64,000 nt of DNA from Pseudarthrobacter sp. GA104 (GCF_009741265.1 NZ_WOWL01000001.1:4402001-4466000), one strand, 5' to 3'. Shown: positions 1-9,288, counted from the first letter of the stretch. Notes: generated from the letters alone by a model not told the origin. Program-made: numbers and translations.

Positions 1-27
1 CGGTCACCGCAACCCGGGACGTGCTGC

Positions 28-474
28 TCAAACATCCCAGCTGCCCTGTGTCCGGGTGGCGAACTCCTCTCGCGTACACGACTCGACGCTGAGTTCGGCG
101 GCCTTCGCGCGAACTGCCTTGTCGTTCGACACGATGACCCACGTTGGCCCGAAGAGGAGCGATGCGGTTTTTTGCATCGCGTCCATTGCGCAGGCGACGA
201 GCATCGGGTCGGCAGCGCCCTTGTTTGCGTAGAGGTTCACGAGTGCGGTGTCGTCCTCGGGCACGGTGGCCATGACCGTCCGGAGGAATCTCAGCACGCT
301 CGCCGTAGTCGCGTACTCAACCGCCTTGAGCGCATCGCTATCGGGGTAGCCTTCGGCTTCGTGGAGAACCTCGGACGGGATCCGGCACCGCGTATGGAAG
401 AACTCACTCGCTCGCTGTGCCGGCGACAAGTGTGAGAGGGCGTTGTTATCGACCAGGTACATTTCCTCATTCAT
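28..474 (-). CDS. PIN-domain protein (toxin-like ribonuclease)
   Basis: A 148-residue protein with a PIN-domain layout: an N-terminal acidic site in LVDNNALSHL (D9), further acidic residues at E35/E39 and D89, and a late D118 in VSNDKA. PIN proteins are Mg-dependent ribonucleases, and many are toxins of toxin-antitoxin pairs. Its ATG overlaps the stop of the upstream gene by 4 bases, so the two are translationally coupled. The partner is an ImmA/IrrE-like protein, an arrangement known for PIN-like DUF4411 families. The PIN fold and nuclease role are inferred from residue pattern and context. The partner acting as antitoxin is also inference. Confidence 0.7.
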   Translation of the reverse strand: MNEEMYLVDNNALSHLSPAQRASEFFHTRCRIPSEVLHEAEGYPDSDALKAVEYATTASVLRFLRTVMATVPEDDTALVNLYANKGAADPMLVACAMDAMQKTASLLFGPTWVIVSNDKAVRAKAAELSVESCTREEFATRTQGSWDV

Positions 475-1667
475 CGGAGTACTGCCTTCAACTCGCCAAT
501 CTCGCCGGTACCGATCCGATTCAGACAGACCACACGGCAGAATTCCCGCGCGGTGAGCCGCCGCTCATCGACCGCACGGAGCATCCGGGTAGTCAGCTCC
601 CGGCCACTGTATTTCTTTATCGCGTTGACGGGCTTCGGCTGGCGCGGTTTCGGCCTTTGTCTGGTCAGGAACTCTTTCTCGAGTTCGTGCAGGTACCCGA
701 TCGCGGTCAGGGCGGTGAGCCTGCCGAGCCGCATCGCTCTGACCGTCACTGCGCTCGGGGTTACTTTGAACAGATCTGCCGCGGCCTTCACGTCGTCGAG
801 GTCTTCGAGCGTGATTCCTTGCAGCTCGGCCGCGGGCATGAGAATCTCGCCTACGATGTCGTACTCACGGCCCGCGTCAGGCGCGGCACTGTTCGCGTCG
901 TAGCTGACCGGCGCGAATATCCCGCGTGCGACGAGCACCGCCATCAGTACGAGGGTGAAAATCTGCCGCCCGGCCGGCTCCTGAAAGTCCCCGTGGTCGC
1001 CGCCGGACAGGAAGATGTACGGCACCTTCGAGTCGCGCACGGTCATCCCGCTAAAGCGCACCTCGATGAGTTGAGGCATGAAGCCCCGCACGCTGCGGGA
1101 CACGAGCACCTGATTGGCTTCAAGCCGCTCGATGATCAGTTCGAGTGCGTCTTCCTTCTTACGAACTTGACGGATCGCGTCACGATCGAGCCCGAGGGCG
1201 TTAATAAGCGCATCGGCGTCTTCCCGCACGGTCGGACGGGGTCTGCGGAGCAGCCCAATGATCTTGTTCTTCGCGAGCGTGGGATCGTGCTTTCGGGCCA
1301 GTTCCTGTTTGCGGAGGAGGTCCTTCACGATCAACTCGACATCGCGCAGTTTCACTGTTGTTCGTGTGTTCACCGTGAACGTCTCTGGTGCAACTCCCTG
1401 CAGCAGCTTTTCACTCTTTGTGCGCAATTGTGTCCGTACCACGGCCGGGGGAGCGAAGAACAGTGGGTGTGGAACCTCGGCCTTTCGGGCAAGATCCAAG
1501 AGGTCGGAGTATTGGATCTTAGACTTCTCGAGGGCGTGGAGGTACGGTGCCCGCCCGTTAACGACAGAGTTCTCCAAGAGATCTTCGAAGACTGATCGGT
1601 CTATCGACACCGGTTCACCCGCAATGATCACGTGCACTTTGAAGCCCCCAAGTCCAGGTCCCATCAC
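471..1667 (-). CDS. ImmA/IrrE-like protein lacking the HExxH zinc site
   Basis: A 398-residue protein. Its middle resembles ImmA/IrrE (DUF955) proteases: a GRQIFTL segment near 233-239 and an ILMPAAEL segment near 275-282, followed by a winged-helix-like SAVTVRAMRLG stretch. The usual FTxAHELGH zinc site is replaced by FTLVLMAVLV, so both histidines and the glutamate are gone and the protein should be proteolytically inactive. The PIN gene follows with a 4-base overlap. Start: GTG at 1667 (ATG at 1664 also possible). An AATACT -10-like box lies 6 bases upstream (1674-1679), suggesting a leaderless message. The likely role is antitoxin or regulator of the PIN protein. Confidence 0.65.
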   Translation of the reverse strand: MMGPGLGGFKVHVIIAGEPVSIDRSVFEDLLENSVVNGRAPYLHALEKSKIQYSDLLDLARKAEVPHPLFFAPPAVVRTQLRTKSEKLLQGVAPETFTVNTRTTVKLRDVELIVKDLLRKQELARKHDPTLAKNKIIGLLRRPRPTVREDADALINALGLDRDAIRQVRKKEDALELIIERLEANQVLVSRSVRGFMPQLIEVRFSGMTVRDSKVPYIFLSGGDHGDFQEPAGRQIFTLVLMAVLVARGIFAPVSYDANSAAPDAGREYDIVGEILMPAAELQGITLEDLDDVKAAADLFKVTPSAVTVRAMRLGRLTALTAIGYLHELEKEFLTRQRPKPRQPKPVNAIKKYSGRELTTRMLRAVDERRLTAREFCRVVCLNRIGTGEIGELKAVLR

Positions 1668-1979
1668 AGACTCAGTATTTGTCTATTCCACGCAATCTAC
1701 ACCGTAGAAATGGCAAAAAATGGGACGTCCACGCCAATGCAGCTCCAGCAGGGCGTCTGTCGGGACACGTGATTTGTCGATGGAGGGCCGGCGGCGTCTT
1801 TTTATGATCAGCAGCGTGCCTTTCCCGATTGAAGAAGGCCCATCTGGTAAAGCCGTGAATGTGGGAGGCGCTCTTATTGCACCTCACGTTTCTCTCGCTA
1901 TGTCGGTGCCGGACGATACCTTTAGAGCAATAGCTGACCACATTTGAATCGTGCACTTGAGATCTAGGAGAACCACCAC
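1668..1979. other. Intergenic region between divergent genes
   Basis: About 310 bases between the leftward PIN/ImmA-like pair and a rightward nuclease gene cluster. It should hold promoters for both. Short open frames on both strands have no convincing start, composition or homology and are not called. No RNA gene or repeat was seen. Confidence 0.5.
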
Positions 1980-2099
1980 GTGGCACCGATAATCGGCGAA
2001 GGATATCGCGCCGGGCTGCACGAAAAGATCCGGCGTACTGCGAACGGCCTGAGCAATGACGTTGACGGCTGGACTCCTAATAGACCTGGAACGATATGA
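1980..2099 (+). CDS. 39-residue ORF coupled to the next gene
   Basis: A GTG-started ORF with a strong ribosome site, AGGAGA at 1966-1971, 8 bases before the start. Its stop overlaps the ATG of the following gene in an ATGA arrangement at 2096-2099, so translation is coupled. The peptide begins VAPIIGEGYRAG and has no recognised domain. It may be a leader or small accessory protein. Alternatively, it and the next gene were one reading frame split by an indel, since the 180-residue gene has no ribosome site of its own. The coupling and ribosome site are seen; the role is unknown. Confidence 0.5.
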   Translation: MAPIIGEGYRAGLHEKIRRTANGLSNDVDGWTPNRPGTI

Positions 2100-2638
2100 A
2101 GGATCGCCGCATGCACCTTGCGGATTTCTCTCAGCTCGCCAGGCAATGCCGCGAGGACGGGTACGGATTCGCGGAATTTCGAGAGATGGATAGGGTTAGC
2201 CAGCTTCGCTGGCCAGATGATGTTCTCGAGCAATGGGTATTCGACCACGCCGAGAATGTCTCCTTCCTGAATGACTACGGGGAGGTCGATCTCACCCAGA
2301 TCGATTGGCAGGTCGAAGACTTGCCGGTCGACGATTTCATGGTGATGCCGACAGGGCGGTCCGACCGAGATGTCATCGAGCGTTTCGCAGAGAACCCGGA
2401 CCACTGGGTCGCTGTGCGCAAGTACGGCGTGCACATGGGCGTGGGGCTCTGCTGGGCGGTCCACGGGACCTGGAAGCGCTGGCCCATCGTGCTCGACCGG
2501 GACCTGATCAATCCAGGTGATCTCTGTCTTCAGCTCGTCGAAGGACGCACCCGGGTGGGCGTACTGCGCGGCCGTCGGCTGCGCGGGAGCCTGGTCGCTG
2601 AGAGGCACCTGGCCTGGGTCGGCCGGCGACGGGCATGA
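2096..2638 (+). CDS. Hypothetical protein with ParB-like VEGRTRVG segment
   Basis: A 180-residue protein of unknown function. The C-terminal part reads LVEGRTRVGVLRG, which recalls the DGRHRVxA turn of ParB-like nucleotide-binding domains, preceded by WPIVLDRDLINP. The remainder is acidic and Trp-rich with no signal peptide or membrane segment. It sits between a coupled 39-residue ORF and, 55 bases downstream on the same strand, a large nuclease-like protein, so an operon of two or three genes is likely. The ParB-like reading is tentative. Confidence 0.6.
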   Translation: MKDRRMHLADFSQLARQCREDGYGFAEFREMDRVSQLRWPDDVLEQWVFDHAENVSFLNDYGEVDLTQIDWQVEDLPVDDFMVMPTGRSDRDVIERFAENPDHWVAVRKYGVHMGVGLCWAVHGTWKRWPIVLDRDLINPGDLCLQLVEGRTRVGVLRGRRLRGSLVAERHLAWVGRRRA

Positions 2639-2693
2639 GCCGCCCGACGGCAACCCCAGGCGCGGGCAATCAATGCTCGCCAGAGATGGCACG

Positions 2694-5600
2694 ATGAAGT
2701 CCTCACCTATCCAGGAGTCCTCGACCTTGACCTCTCCAACCCAACTCGCCACGCAGATCCGCTTCCACCTCGAGACCCTCGGCGAGACCAACGCGCATCA
2801 CCCGTTTGAGCAGCTGTGCCTCGGTCTGACCCGCCGTCGTATCGTCAGCAACGTCATGCCTGCGACGGGCCCGGTCTCAGCCGGCGGCGACGGAGGGCGA
2901 GACGCCGAGAGCTTCTGGACCATCGTGGCCAAGGAGCTGCCGGACACGTCCCTCTTCACTGCTCTCGCCACGGAGGACGCAGTCGTCCTTGCAGTGACTA
3001 CGCAGCGCGACAACGTTCCGTCCAAGATTCGGTCCGATCTGGCAAAGATCTGCGGCAGGGGGGAGCCGGTCGAGCGTGTCATCTATTTCACCGTCGCGCC
3101 TGTCGACACGGCGAAGAGGCATGAGCTCCAGGCGCACGCGCGCGAACAGCATTCGATTGAACTGCAGATCTGGGATGCGCAGGCCATCGCGAACGAGATC
3201 GCCAGTGCGGACCTGTTCTACCTCGCCGTCGACTTCCTCCATCTGCCATCCTCCCTCGCGCCCAAGCGCGAAGAGTCCCGTGATGAGCTCCCTGACTGGT
3301 ATATCGAGGAACGCAGTCGCTGGCGGACGCCTTCAGACCGCTCGGGCTCGATGGGCGAGGCCGTCGACCTGAGGGAAGGCCTTCGGTTCTCCAGCCTGAA
3401 TCCGGAGGCGCGTGCCGACCTGTCCGACTGGCTCGCATCGGCGCGGGCACTGAGAGATGCAGCACTTGGCAACATCGGTGTGCTCAACCGCATCGACTAC
3501 GAAATCGTCCTCGCAACAGGGTTCGGCCTCAACACACTGAAGCCAGTCGACGGGATCCTCCGCGACTACTTCCGGCGGCTTGCCTCGCAGGCATCCGACT
3601 CCGGCGTGCTGGTCGACGCCATCACCCTGCTCCGCCTCGTGCAGGCGACGCTGCCGCGCGGCGGGACCACCATCACATCGGATGAAGCAGAAGCATGGAC
3701 CGGCGACTTGGAGAGGGTGCTCGAAGCCGAGTTGCGCGCAGCGCCCGGGATGAACGCGAAGGCGGGCCTGCTGACAGCCGGCGCGATCCTCGCTCTCGGT
3801 CCCCGGGGCTTCACGCCGGAGGAGCTCGACGGAGTCTCCGGCCGTGGTCCGTTGATGTCGGAAATCCACCAGGAACTGAGCGCCGCGAAGCGCGAAGGAC
3901 GCGGGCTCCCGGCTGTGCCGTCCGACGCGGAGCTGCGCGACCTCGACGCGGGCATGAGGCATTTGGTCGACCTCGTGGGGGCCCTGCCGGACGCTCCGAT
4001 GGTACCGCTGGATGAGCTCATGTCGATCTTCGATTTCACAGCGCCCGCCCTGATCGACCACCCTGACTATCTTAAGGTGCGGCAAGCTCTGGAAGACGTG
4101 ACGATCGAGCGCTCGGGGCGTGCTACGGCCGGAGAGCGGGCACAAAGCCGCGCCATAGCTCTGCTCCAAGCAGGTCGGGCCTTAGACGCCCTACGTGAGA
4201 TTCACTCCGCGAAGTTCAGCTGGCTCAACGGCGACGCTGCGGAGGGTGCGGCCATCATGATGCTCCTCGCGTCGGCCGTATACAGCGACCTCGGGCTCCC
4301 GCTGGCCGCGAAGCAGTACGCGATGAGCGCGGTATCGGTCGCAAGAGTGAGCGGCGGCCCCGATCTCGCCGTCCTTGTGGCCAGGGGCATCATCTTGACT
4401 GCGACGTACGAGCACCAGGCCGGCCAGTGGCTAACCGCCACCCAAACGTTCAGGATCGGGATCTGGGCACAGGCGGAGCTGGCGGGTGATCTGTGGAGCT
4501 TCGAGCGCTATCCGTACTTCATGGACATGCTGGTCGACCAGTGCCACATCCTGCGGGCCGCATCTTCGCTTCGCCCCGGACTATTGCCGGCCATCAAACC
4601 CGTGGTTCAGTCCACCCAGCTCGACGAGCTCGTTGCTCCGATGCTGGCTTCGGTCGCGCACATCGAGCCGCAGGGAGAGGATGAGACCGCCGACGCGGCG
4701 GACCGTGGTGGCCTTGGGCGGCCCTTCTCCGATGCCGGCCCGGTGCGCGAGTACAGCTGGGCCGCGCTCGGCAACGTGTGGGTCGTGACCGCCCCGAACG
4801 ATCGGGCCCATGTGCTCGCGGCCGAGAGATTCGTGGCTGCCGTGCAGATCACCCTCGCTGACCTCGCCGGCGAGGACCTCCTTCTCGTGCCAGGTGAGAT
4901 CCGTGTCGAGGTCAAAGTCTGGGATCGGCCCGTCAAGCCGGGATCGGTGTTCACCGCGGAGTCGGAGCGCGGCCGTGGCGCAGTCGGGCATCAGGTGATC
5001 CTCTCCCGTTCGGGAGCCTTGGCACCCGAAGCGGACCAGCTGGAGGTCACCTCCGCGGCGCTCCAGGCGATCGTCACCCAGTCGCTCCTCGGGCAGCCGG
5101 CATTCATCGCCGTGACGGAGCGGACCTTCGAACGCGGTCTTCCGCACATGCTGACCTGCGTGCGTCCCTACGATGACCTCGTCGACGTTCACAAAGACTC
5201 GTTCTACGACGAGATCAGCGGATTGTCAGAGGGTCTCGTCGGAGCCGACAGGCCGCGGTCACCCAAGCCCGCCACCGGACTGCGCAGGAGGCTTCCGGAA
5301 CATGCGTCGGCCTATGACCATGCCGCGTCCCTTGATGCGATCGCCGCACGATATGAGACGATGCTGCCACCAGTGCGGCTGACGCTTCCGCGGCTTGCTG
5401 GGGACCCGGCTTTCATGGAACTCGTGGCATCGCTGAGCGCCGAAGGGTGGAAGGACTGGCACATTCTCCTCGCGGTCGTCAACATCGTGGTTAATGGACG
5501 CGCAAAGCATCTGGGTCTGAACATGTCCACATCCATCACCAAGGCCGACGTCGAACGATTCCGTTCCCTCATGCAGATGGAGGAGGGGGTGGAGGACCCG

Positions 5601-5801
5601 AAGCCGCCGCTGAAGATTTTTACTGAGGACGCGATGTGGTTTCACCTCGCGAACGCCGCGCTGACGACCGTACGTCAGTGGGGACTGGAGGTGCGCCTCA
5701 ACCGCGTGGACCCGCGATCGTTCCTGGGACTCCTGGGCGGTCGCTTCAACTATTGGGACGACGACGTTGACCATGCCCCGATCTTCACGACGCCGCGCTG
5801 A
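2694..5801 (+). CDS. Large nuclease-like protein with TPR-like helical repeats
   Basis: About 1035 residues. The N-terminal ~190 residues resemble the restriction-endonuclease-like domain fused to many actinobacterial defence proteins: HHPFEQLCLGLTR, then ATGPVSAGGDGGRD, then a VLAVTTQ strand in place of a standard ExK. Next come long helical stretches, including a TPR-like part around LLQAGRALDALREIHSAK and LGLPLAAKQYAMSA. The C-terminal third is unrecognised. No NTPase motif was found. Start chosen at ATG 2694 because earlier in-frame starts overlap the upstream gene (2673 is the alternative). It faces the LRV-repeat gene with 53 bases between stops. A defence role is inference. Confidence 0.65.
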   Translation: MKSSPIQESSTLTSPTQLATQIRFHLETLGETNAHHPFEQLCLGLTRRRIVSNVMPATGPVSAGGDGGRDAESFWTIVAKELPDTSLFTALATEDAVVLAVTTQRDNVPSKIRSDLAKICGRGEPVERVIYFTVAPVDTAKRHELQAHAREQHSIELQIWDAQAIANEIASADLFYLAVDFLHLPSSLAPKREESRDELPDWYIEERSRWRTPSDRSGSMGEAVDLREGLRFSSLNPEARADLSDWLASARALRDAALGNIGVLNRIDYEIVLATGFGLNTLKPVDGILRDYFRRLASQASDSGVLVDAITLLRLVQATLPRGGTTITSDEAEAWTGDLERVLEAELRAAPGMNAKAGLLTAGAILALGPRGFTPEELDGVSGRGPLMSEIHQELSAAKREGRGLPAVPSDAELRDLDAGMRHLVDLVGALPDAPMVPLDELMSIFDFTAPALIDHPDYLKVRQALEDVTIERSGRATAGERAQSRAIALLQAGRALDALREIHSAKFSWLNGDAAEGAAIMMLLASAVYSDLGLPLAAKQYAMSAVSVARVSGGPDLAVLVARGIILTATYEHQAGQWLTATQTFRIGIWAQAELAGDLWSFERYPYFMDMLVDQCHILRAASSLRPGLLPAIKPVVQSTQLDELVAPMLASVAHIEPQGEDETADAADRGGLGRPFSDAGPVREYSWAALGNVWVVTAPNDRAHVLAAERFVAAVQITLADLAGEDLLLVPGEIRVEVKVWDRPVKPGSVFTAESERGRGAVGHQVILSRSGALAPEADQLEVTSAALQAIVTQSLLGQPAFIAVTERTFERGLPHMLTCVRPYDDLVDVHKDSFYDEISGLSEGLVGADRPRSPKPATGLRRRLPEHASAYDHAASLDAIAARYETMLPPVRLTLPRLAGDPAFMELVASLSAEGWKDWHILLAVVNIVVNGRAKHLGLNMSTSITKADVERFRSLMQMEEGVEDPKPPLKIFTEDAMWFHLANAALTTVRQWGLEVRLNRVDPRSFLGLLGGRFNYWDDDVDHAPIFTTPR

Positions 5802-5854
5802 TCTTCCTGTCGGATGCGTCTCCTGTTCCGGCCAGACCCTGTTCAGCCCGCCAG

Positions 5855-8800
5855 CTACTGACAGCTGTGCGGGTGGCCGACTGTTGGGAGCGACGCTCGT
5901 GATGTGCCTGCAGAAATCGACGCGAGCCGCCTTGTGCTCATGCCGTTCGCCACGAACCGGACCAGCGGCTCGGCATCGTTCGTCAGCACGTCCAGAACTT
6001 CATCGGGCGTGTCAGGATTCAGTGCAACGAGCAATGCCAGGTCGACGCTGCGTGCCGCCAGATCAAGAAGTACACCGGCAGGCGTAGCGCCATTGAAGGC
6101 GACTGCCTGAAGAACAAGCTCGTCGCTGTCTTCAGCGAGGGAAGCGAGCAGGTTTGCCGGCGAGTGGGGATTCGCAGCCACGGCTCGTCGCACGTGCGTG
6201 CTTCGTCGTTCTCCGCCGAGGAAGGAGAGGATGTCCGCGTCTGCGTTCGGGTCAAAGGCCACCAGCAGCCGCACTTGGGCCCGGCTGTTCGCAGCCATTT
6301 CAAGGAGCAGGGCGCGGTTCGTCGGTGTCGGGGCTTGTTGCTGGTTGAATTCGGCAACGGCATCATCGAACGATTCACCCCAGCGGTGGAACACCTCTCG
6401 TGCTCCAGGATTCGCTAATGCAATTTCCCGCACCTCTTGTGATTCGTCATTCAGCAGCCGCTCCAGCACGTCAGGAGCGAGGCTGACCCGTGCCGCTATT
6501 CCCTGACGCGCCTTGGGCGACGCATCATGCGATAGTGCAATGATCGCCGCCGGCGGGGTCGACTCATTCCCTGAAACCCGTGTTCGGACGTACTCGTCCG
6601 GGTCCGTCGAGAGCGCCTCCAGAGCGTCGGCCGGCGTGCGAGGGTTTGCCGCGACGGCCGCGCGGATGCCGCTGTCCGCGACGCGGGCGAGCCTGGCCAG
6701 GACAGCGGGCGGTGTTCGCTGGTGGCTGGCTGCAGCCTGGCGGACGTCGGGGTCTCGAAGACGGCTCTTGGACAGGCGGACCAGAGCTTCCTCGATCGTG
6801 CCCTTCGGGACTTCCGAAGACGCCAGATCGATGACCGCGGCGAGCACACCAGGAAGACGCCAGTCCGGCGCGTCACGCAAAACTGAGGCCGCCGTATCTG
6901 CGATGAGCTCTGTTGGCCTGCTCGGGTTCTGAAGAACCTCCAGACGCACCTCCCACCCCGGGTCAGCAGCAAGGGCAACCATAGTGCTCTGGGGGAGCCG
7001 CTCGTGCCCTGCGACGGCGCGACGGACGTCGAAGTCGTTATCTGCGGCCAGTCGCACGAGCACGTCGAGCGGAAGGTCATCAAGCTCCGTAAGGAACACC
7101 CGTGAACCTGCATCTCGGCTCTTGAACATCTTCTCGATGAGTATGTTTCGGTCCTCGGTGCTGAGCGTCGGGTTCGCAACCAGCTGCGCGCGGATGGCCG
7201 GCGAAGGGCTGGCAAGCAGATGTGCCAGCACGTCAGGGGGAGTGGACCGGTGCGAGGCGAGAACCTGCAGCACTTCGTCGTTGTATCGTGCCCGATCCTG
7301 ACGATCCATGTACTTGTAGTCGCTGGATCCGTGTGTGCGGAACCGCAGCCGCGCGTCTCGTGAGGTCCCGAGTTCAGTAAGCAAGGGGGCGAGGCGGGCG
7401 TCGACCTGGTGCACCGTCCGGCAGAATGCGCGCCATCGGATGGCAGGGTCAGGGTCCTGCAGGAGGGCGTCACGTATCCCGTGATCATCAATGGGTCGCT
7501 GCCAGGCCGCCGCCCGCCGCAGCTTTTCCGGACGGTCGTTGCCCATGAGGTCCGATGCGATGTCATCCGGCAGTCCTGCCCGGAGCCATGCAGGCACATC
7601 AAGGCGGCGTTTCGCCAGCATGCCCCAACGCCAGCTTGCGTCCGGGACCGGCAGCCGTGTTCCCCCCATCTGGGATGCGCCGTTGACCATCATGATGAAG
7701 TTGCAGAGCCACGTTACGTCCGACGCCGGGCTGACAGGGGCAGGGTCGATGCGCATGATCGTGGCCGCCTGAGCTGGCACGCCGGAAGGGGGCGCTCCTG
7801 GCTGAGACAACAGGACGACGGCTCCGTCGTTCGAACGCGCCGTCCACCGCACGCTGACGTCCGGATCCGACGCCAGGGCCTTGATAACCTCATGCTGCGT
7901 GCTTGGATTAGCGGCGACAGCGCGCCGGACCGCGACGCTCTTATCGCGCGCAAGAGTCAGCAGGACATCACCAGGTGCCGCTTCGTTTATCGCGACGCCT
8001 TTGCGGACACTCCAGGCGCGATCCCCGGCAAGGGCGCGCACTGTTTCCTCTGGTGTGACAGTGTTGCGCCCGACCCGGCTCCGGATGCGCGGGTCCTCAT
8101 TCAGGGCCAGTTTGTTAAGCATCTCAAAAGGCGTGTGTCGATTCTCGGCGAGAATCTGGTGTCTATGGCGCTCGGGCACTGGCTCCTTGAGCGCGATCTG
8201 CTGGTTTCCGGTCGCGCGCACAAAGCCTTCCCGCAAGGAGGGGAGGAGCAACTCCGGGTCCCCGGAAAGCAGCCGCGTGAGGCTCCACATCGGCATCAAT
8301 CCCTGACGTGGGAGCCAGATCCCGACCTGACGGATGCCGAAACGGTCGTCGAGGTCGAGCATGACGTACCCGAGGAGCTGCAACAGGAAGCCGCGTAGCT
8401 CGGACACGCTGAGCCGGTTGTACACCTTGCAGTCGATCAGAGTGTCGCCGATGATCCAATCAGCGTCCGCGCCGCCCACGAGCTCCGACCCTGCGAACCC
8501 GGGATTCGACGCAAAATCTGTTCCCTCTACGATCTCGCCGCGCCATTCCTCGAGTTGCATCCGGCTGGCCTCGACGAGAGATCCGATGTCGGCCACCATC
8601 ATCGGGCTGATCTGGTCAGCGAACGAGGATCCGTCGCTGGCATTGTCCAGCAGCTTCCCGGTTCCGCCGCTCAGCGCGCGTGCCCCGGACCGCAGGACCC
8701 GCTCGCAATGGGCAAGAAGGACTGAGGCCCGGTCAAGATCAGTGTCATTCGCCGGATGGCGCAGCAACGCCTGCGCGACGTCAAACGACTCAGCGAGCAC

Positions 8801-9127
8801 CGCAACCCGATGGTGACCATTCTCGACCCAGGAAGCGTATTCGGCTGCCCGGGCTATACCTGCAGCAGCTGCTGATTCCCGCGGATTGAAATCACCGAGT
8901 TCGATGCGTGCACGAAAATCAAAGGCCGTGCCTGACAGGGTGCCGTCAACCCCGGCGGCCCGCGGGATAACGACATAAGCGTCAACGAGCGCGGGGAGGC
9001 CAAGTTCGCCGGCGGCGATCCGCGCGCCACCGGTGCTGCCGGCCGAAGCTTCAAGGCGCGGTGAGACCCGCTCAAGGTAGGCCCGCACCGGTGAGCCGGA
9101 ATCCTTCAAGTGATCAGTGAGACTCAA
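5855..9127 (-). CDS. Nuclease-like protein with LRV/HEAT-type repeats
   Basis: 1090 residues in two parts. Residues ~200-260 hold a PD-(D/E)XK-like core: GGADADWIIGDTLIDCK gives D223, D232 and K234, followed by a helical segment LRGFLLQLLGYVMLD. From ~330 to the end there are roughly twenty leucine-rich-variant repeats of the type VRRAVAANPxTPxxxLxxLA. The repeats probably form a curved binding surface; the core suggests cleavage of nucleic acid. No helicase or methylase is present. Start is a TTG at 9127, so the exact N-terminus is uncertain. It is convergent with the other large nuclease-like gene. Repeats and acidic core are seen; function in defence is inferred. Confidence 0.75.
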   Translation of the reverse strand: MSLTDHLKDSGSPVRAYLERVSPRLEASAGSTGGARIAAGELGLPALVDAYVVIPRAAGVDGTLSGTAFDFRARIELGDFNPRESAAAAGIARAAEYASWVENGHHRVAVLAESFDVAQALLRHPANDTDLDRASVLLAHCERVLRSGARALSGGTGKLLDNASDGSSFADQISPMMVADIGSLVEASRMQLEEWRGEIVEGTDFASNPGFAGSELVGGADADWIIGDTLIDCKVYNRLSVSELRGFLLQLLGYVMLDLDDRFGIRQVGIWLPRQGLMPMWSLTRLLSGDPELLLPSLREGFVRATGNQQIALKEPVPERHRHQILAENRHTPFEMLNKLALNEDPRIRSRVGRNTVTPEETVRALAGDRAWSVRKGVAINEAAPGDVLLTLARDKSVAVRRAVAANPSTQHEVIKALASDPDVSVRWTARSNDGAVVLLSQPGAPPSGVPAQAATIMRIDPAPVSPASDVTWLCNFIMMVNGASQMGGTRLPVPDASWRWGMLAKRRLDVPAWLRAGLPDDIASDLMGNDRPEKLRRAAAWQRPIDDHGIRDALLQDPDPAIRWRAFCRTVHQVDARLAPLLTELGTSRDARLRFRTHGSSDYKYMDRQDRARYNDEVLQVLASHRSTPPDVLAHLLASPSPAIRAQLVANPTLSTEDRNILIEKMFKSRDAGSRVFLTELDDLPLDVLVRLAADNDFDVRRAVAGHERLPQSTMVALAADPGWEVRLEVLQNPSRPTELIADTAASVLRDAPDWRLPGVLAAVIDLASSEVPKGTIEEALVRLSKSRLRDPDVRQAAASHQRTPPAVLARLARVADSGIRAAVAANPRTPADALEALSTDPDEYVRTRVSGNESTPPAAIIALSHDASPKARQGIAARVSLAPDVLERLLNDESQEVREIALANPGAREVFHRWGESFDDAVAEFNQQQAPTPTNRALLLEMAANSRAQVRLLVAFDPNADADILSFLGGERRSTHVRRAVAANPHSPANLLASLAEDSDELVLQAVAFNGATPAGVLLDLAARSVDLALLVALNPDTPDEVLDVLTNDAEPLVRFVANGMSTRRLASISAGTSRASLPTVGHPHSCQ

Positions 9128-9276
9128 CTCTGGTCACGCTCAAAGAAACTTGGTCGTTGGTTCATGCCCTTAGCGTACGTGGGCCCTACGACACGAGAAG
9201 ATCAGGCTGCCGAAGTCTTGCGTCGTCCGAGCACAGACTTCCCCGGTCGACCGTGATGCTGATCTACCCATGACTC

Positions 9277-9282
9277 TATGAT
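9277..9282 (+). promoter_or_regulatory. -10 box of a leaderless promoter
   Basis: TATGAT lies 6 bases before the GTG start at 9289, and no ribosome site is present. This is the typical geometry of an actinobacterial leaderless transcript, with the message beginning at the start codon. No good -35 match is visible. Confidence 0.45.
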
Positions 9283-9288
9283 GATCCC

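Noticed and set aside
417-1595. A 392-codon open frame on the plus strand opposite the ImmA-like gene
   Set aside because: Composition is Arg/His/Leu-rich without any motif, and the opposite strand has a clear family pattern and a coupled partner. It is a high-GC shadow.
1964-2791. A 275-codon minus-strand frame over the start of the nuclease operon
   Set aside because: It mirrors the better supported plus-strand genes and has no ribosome site or recognisable domain.
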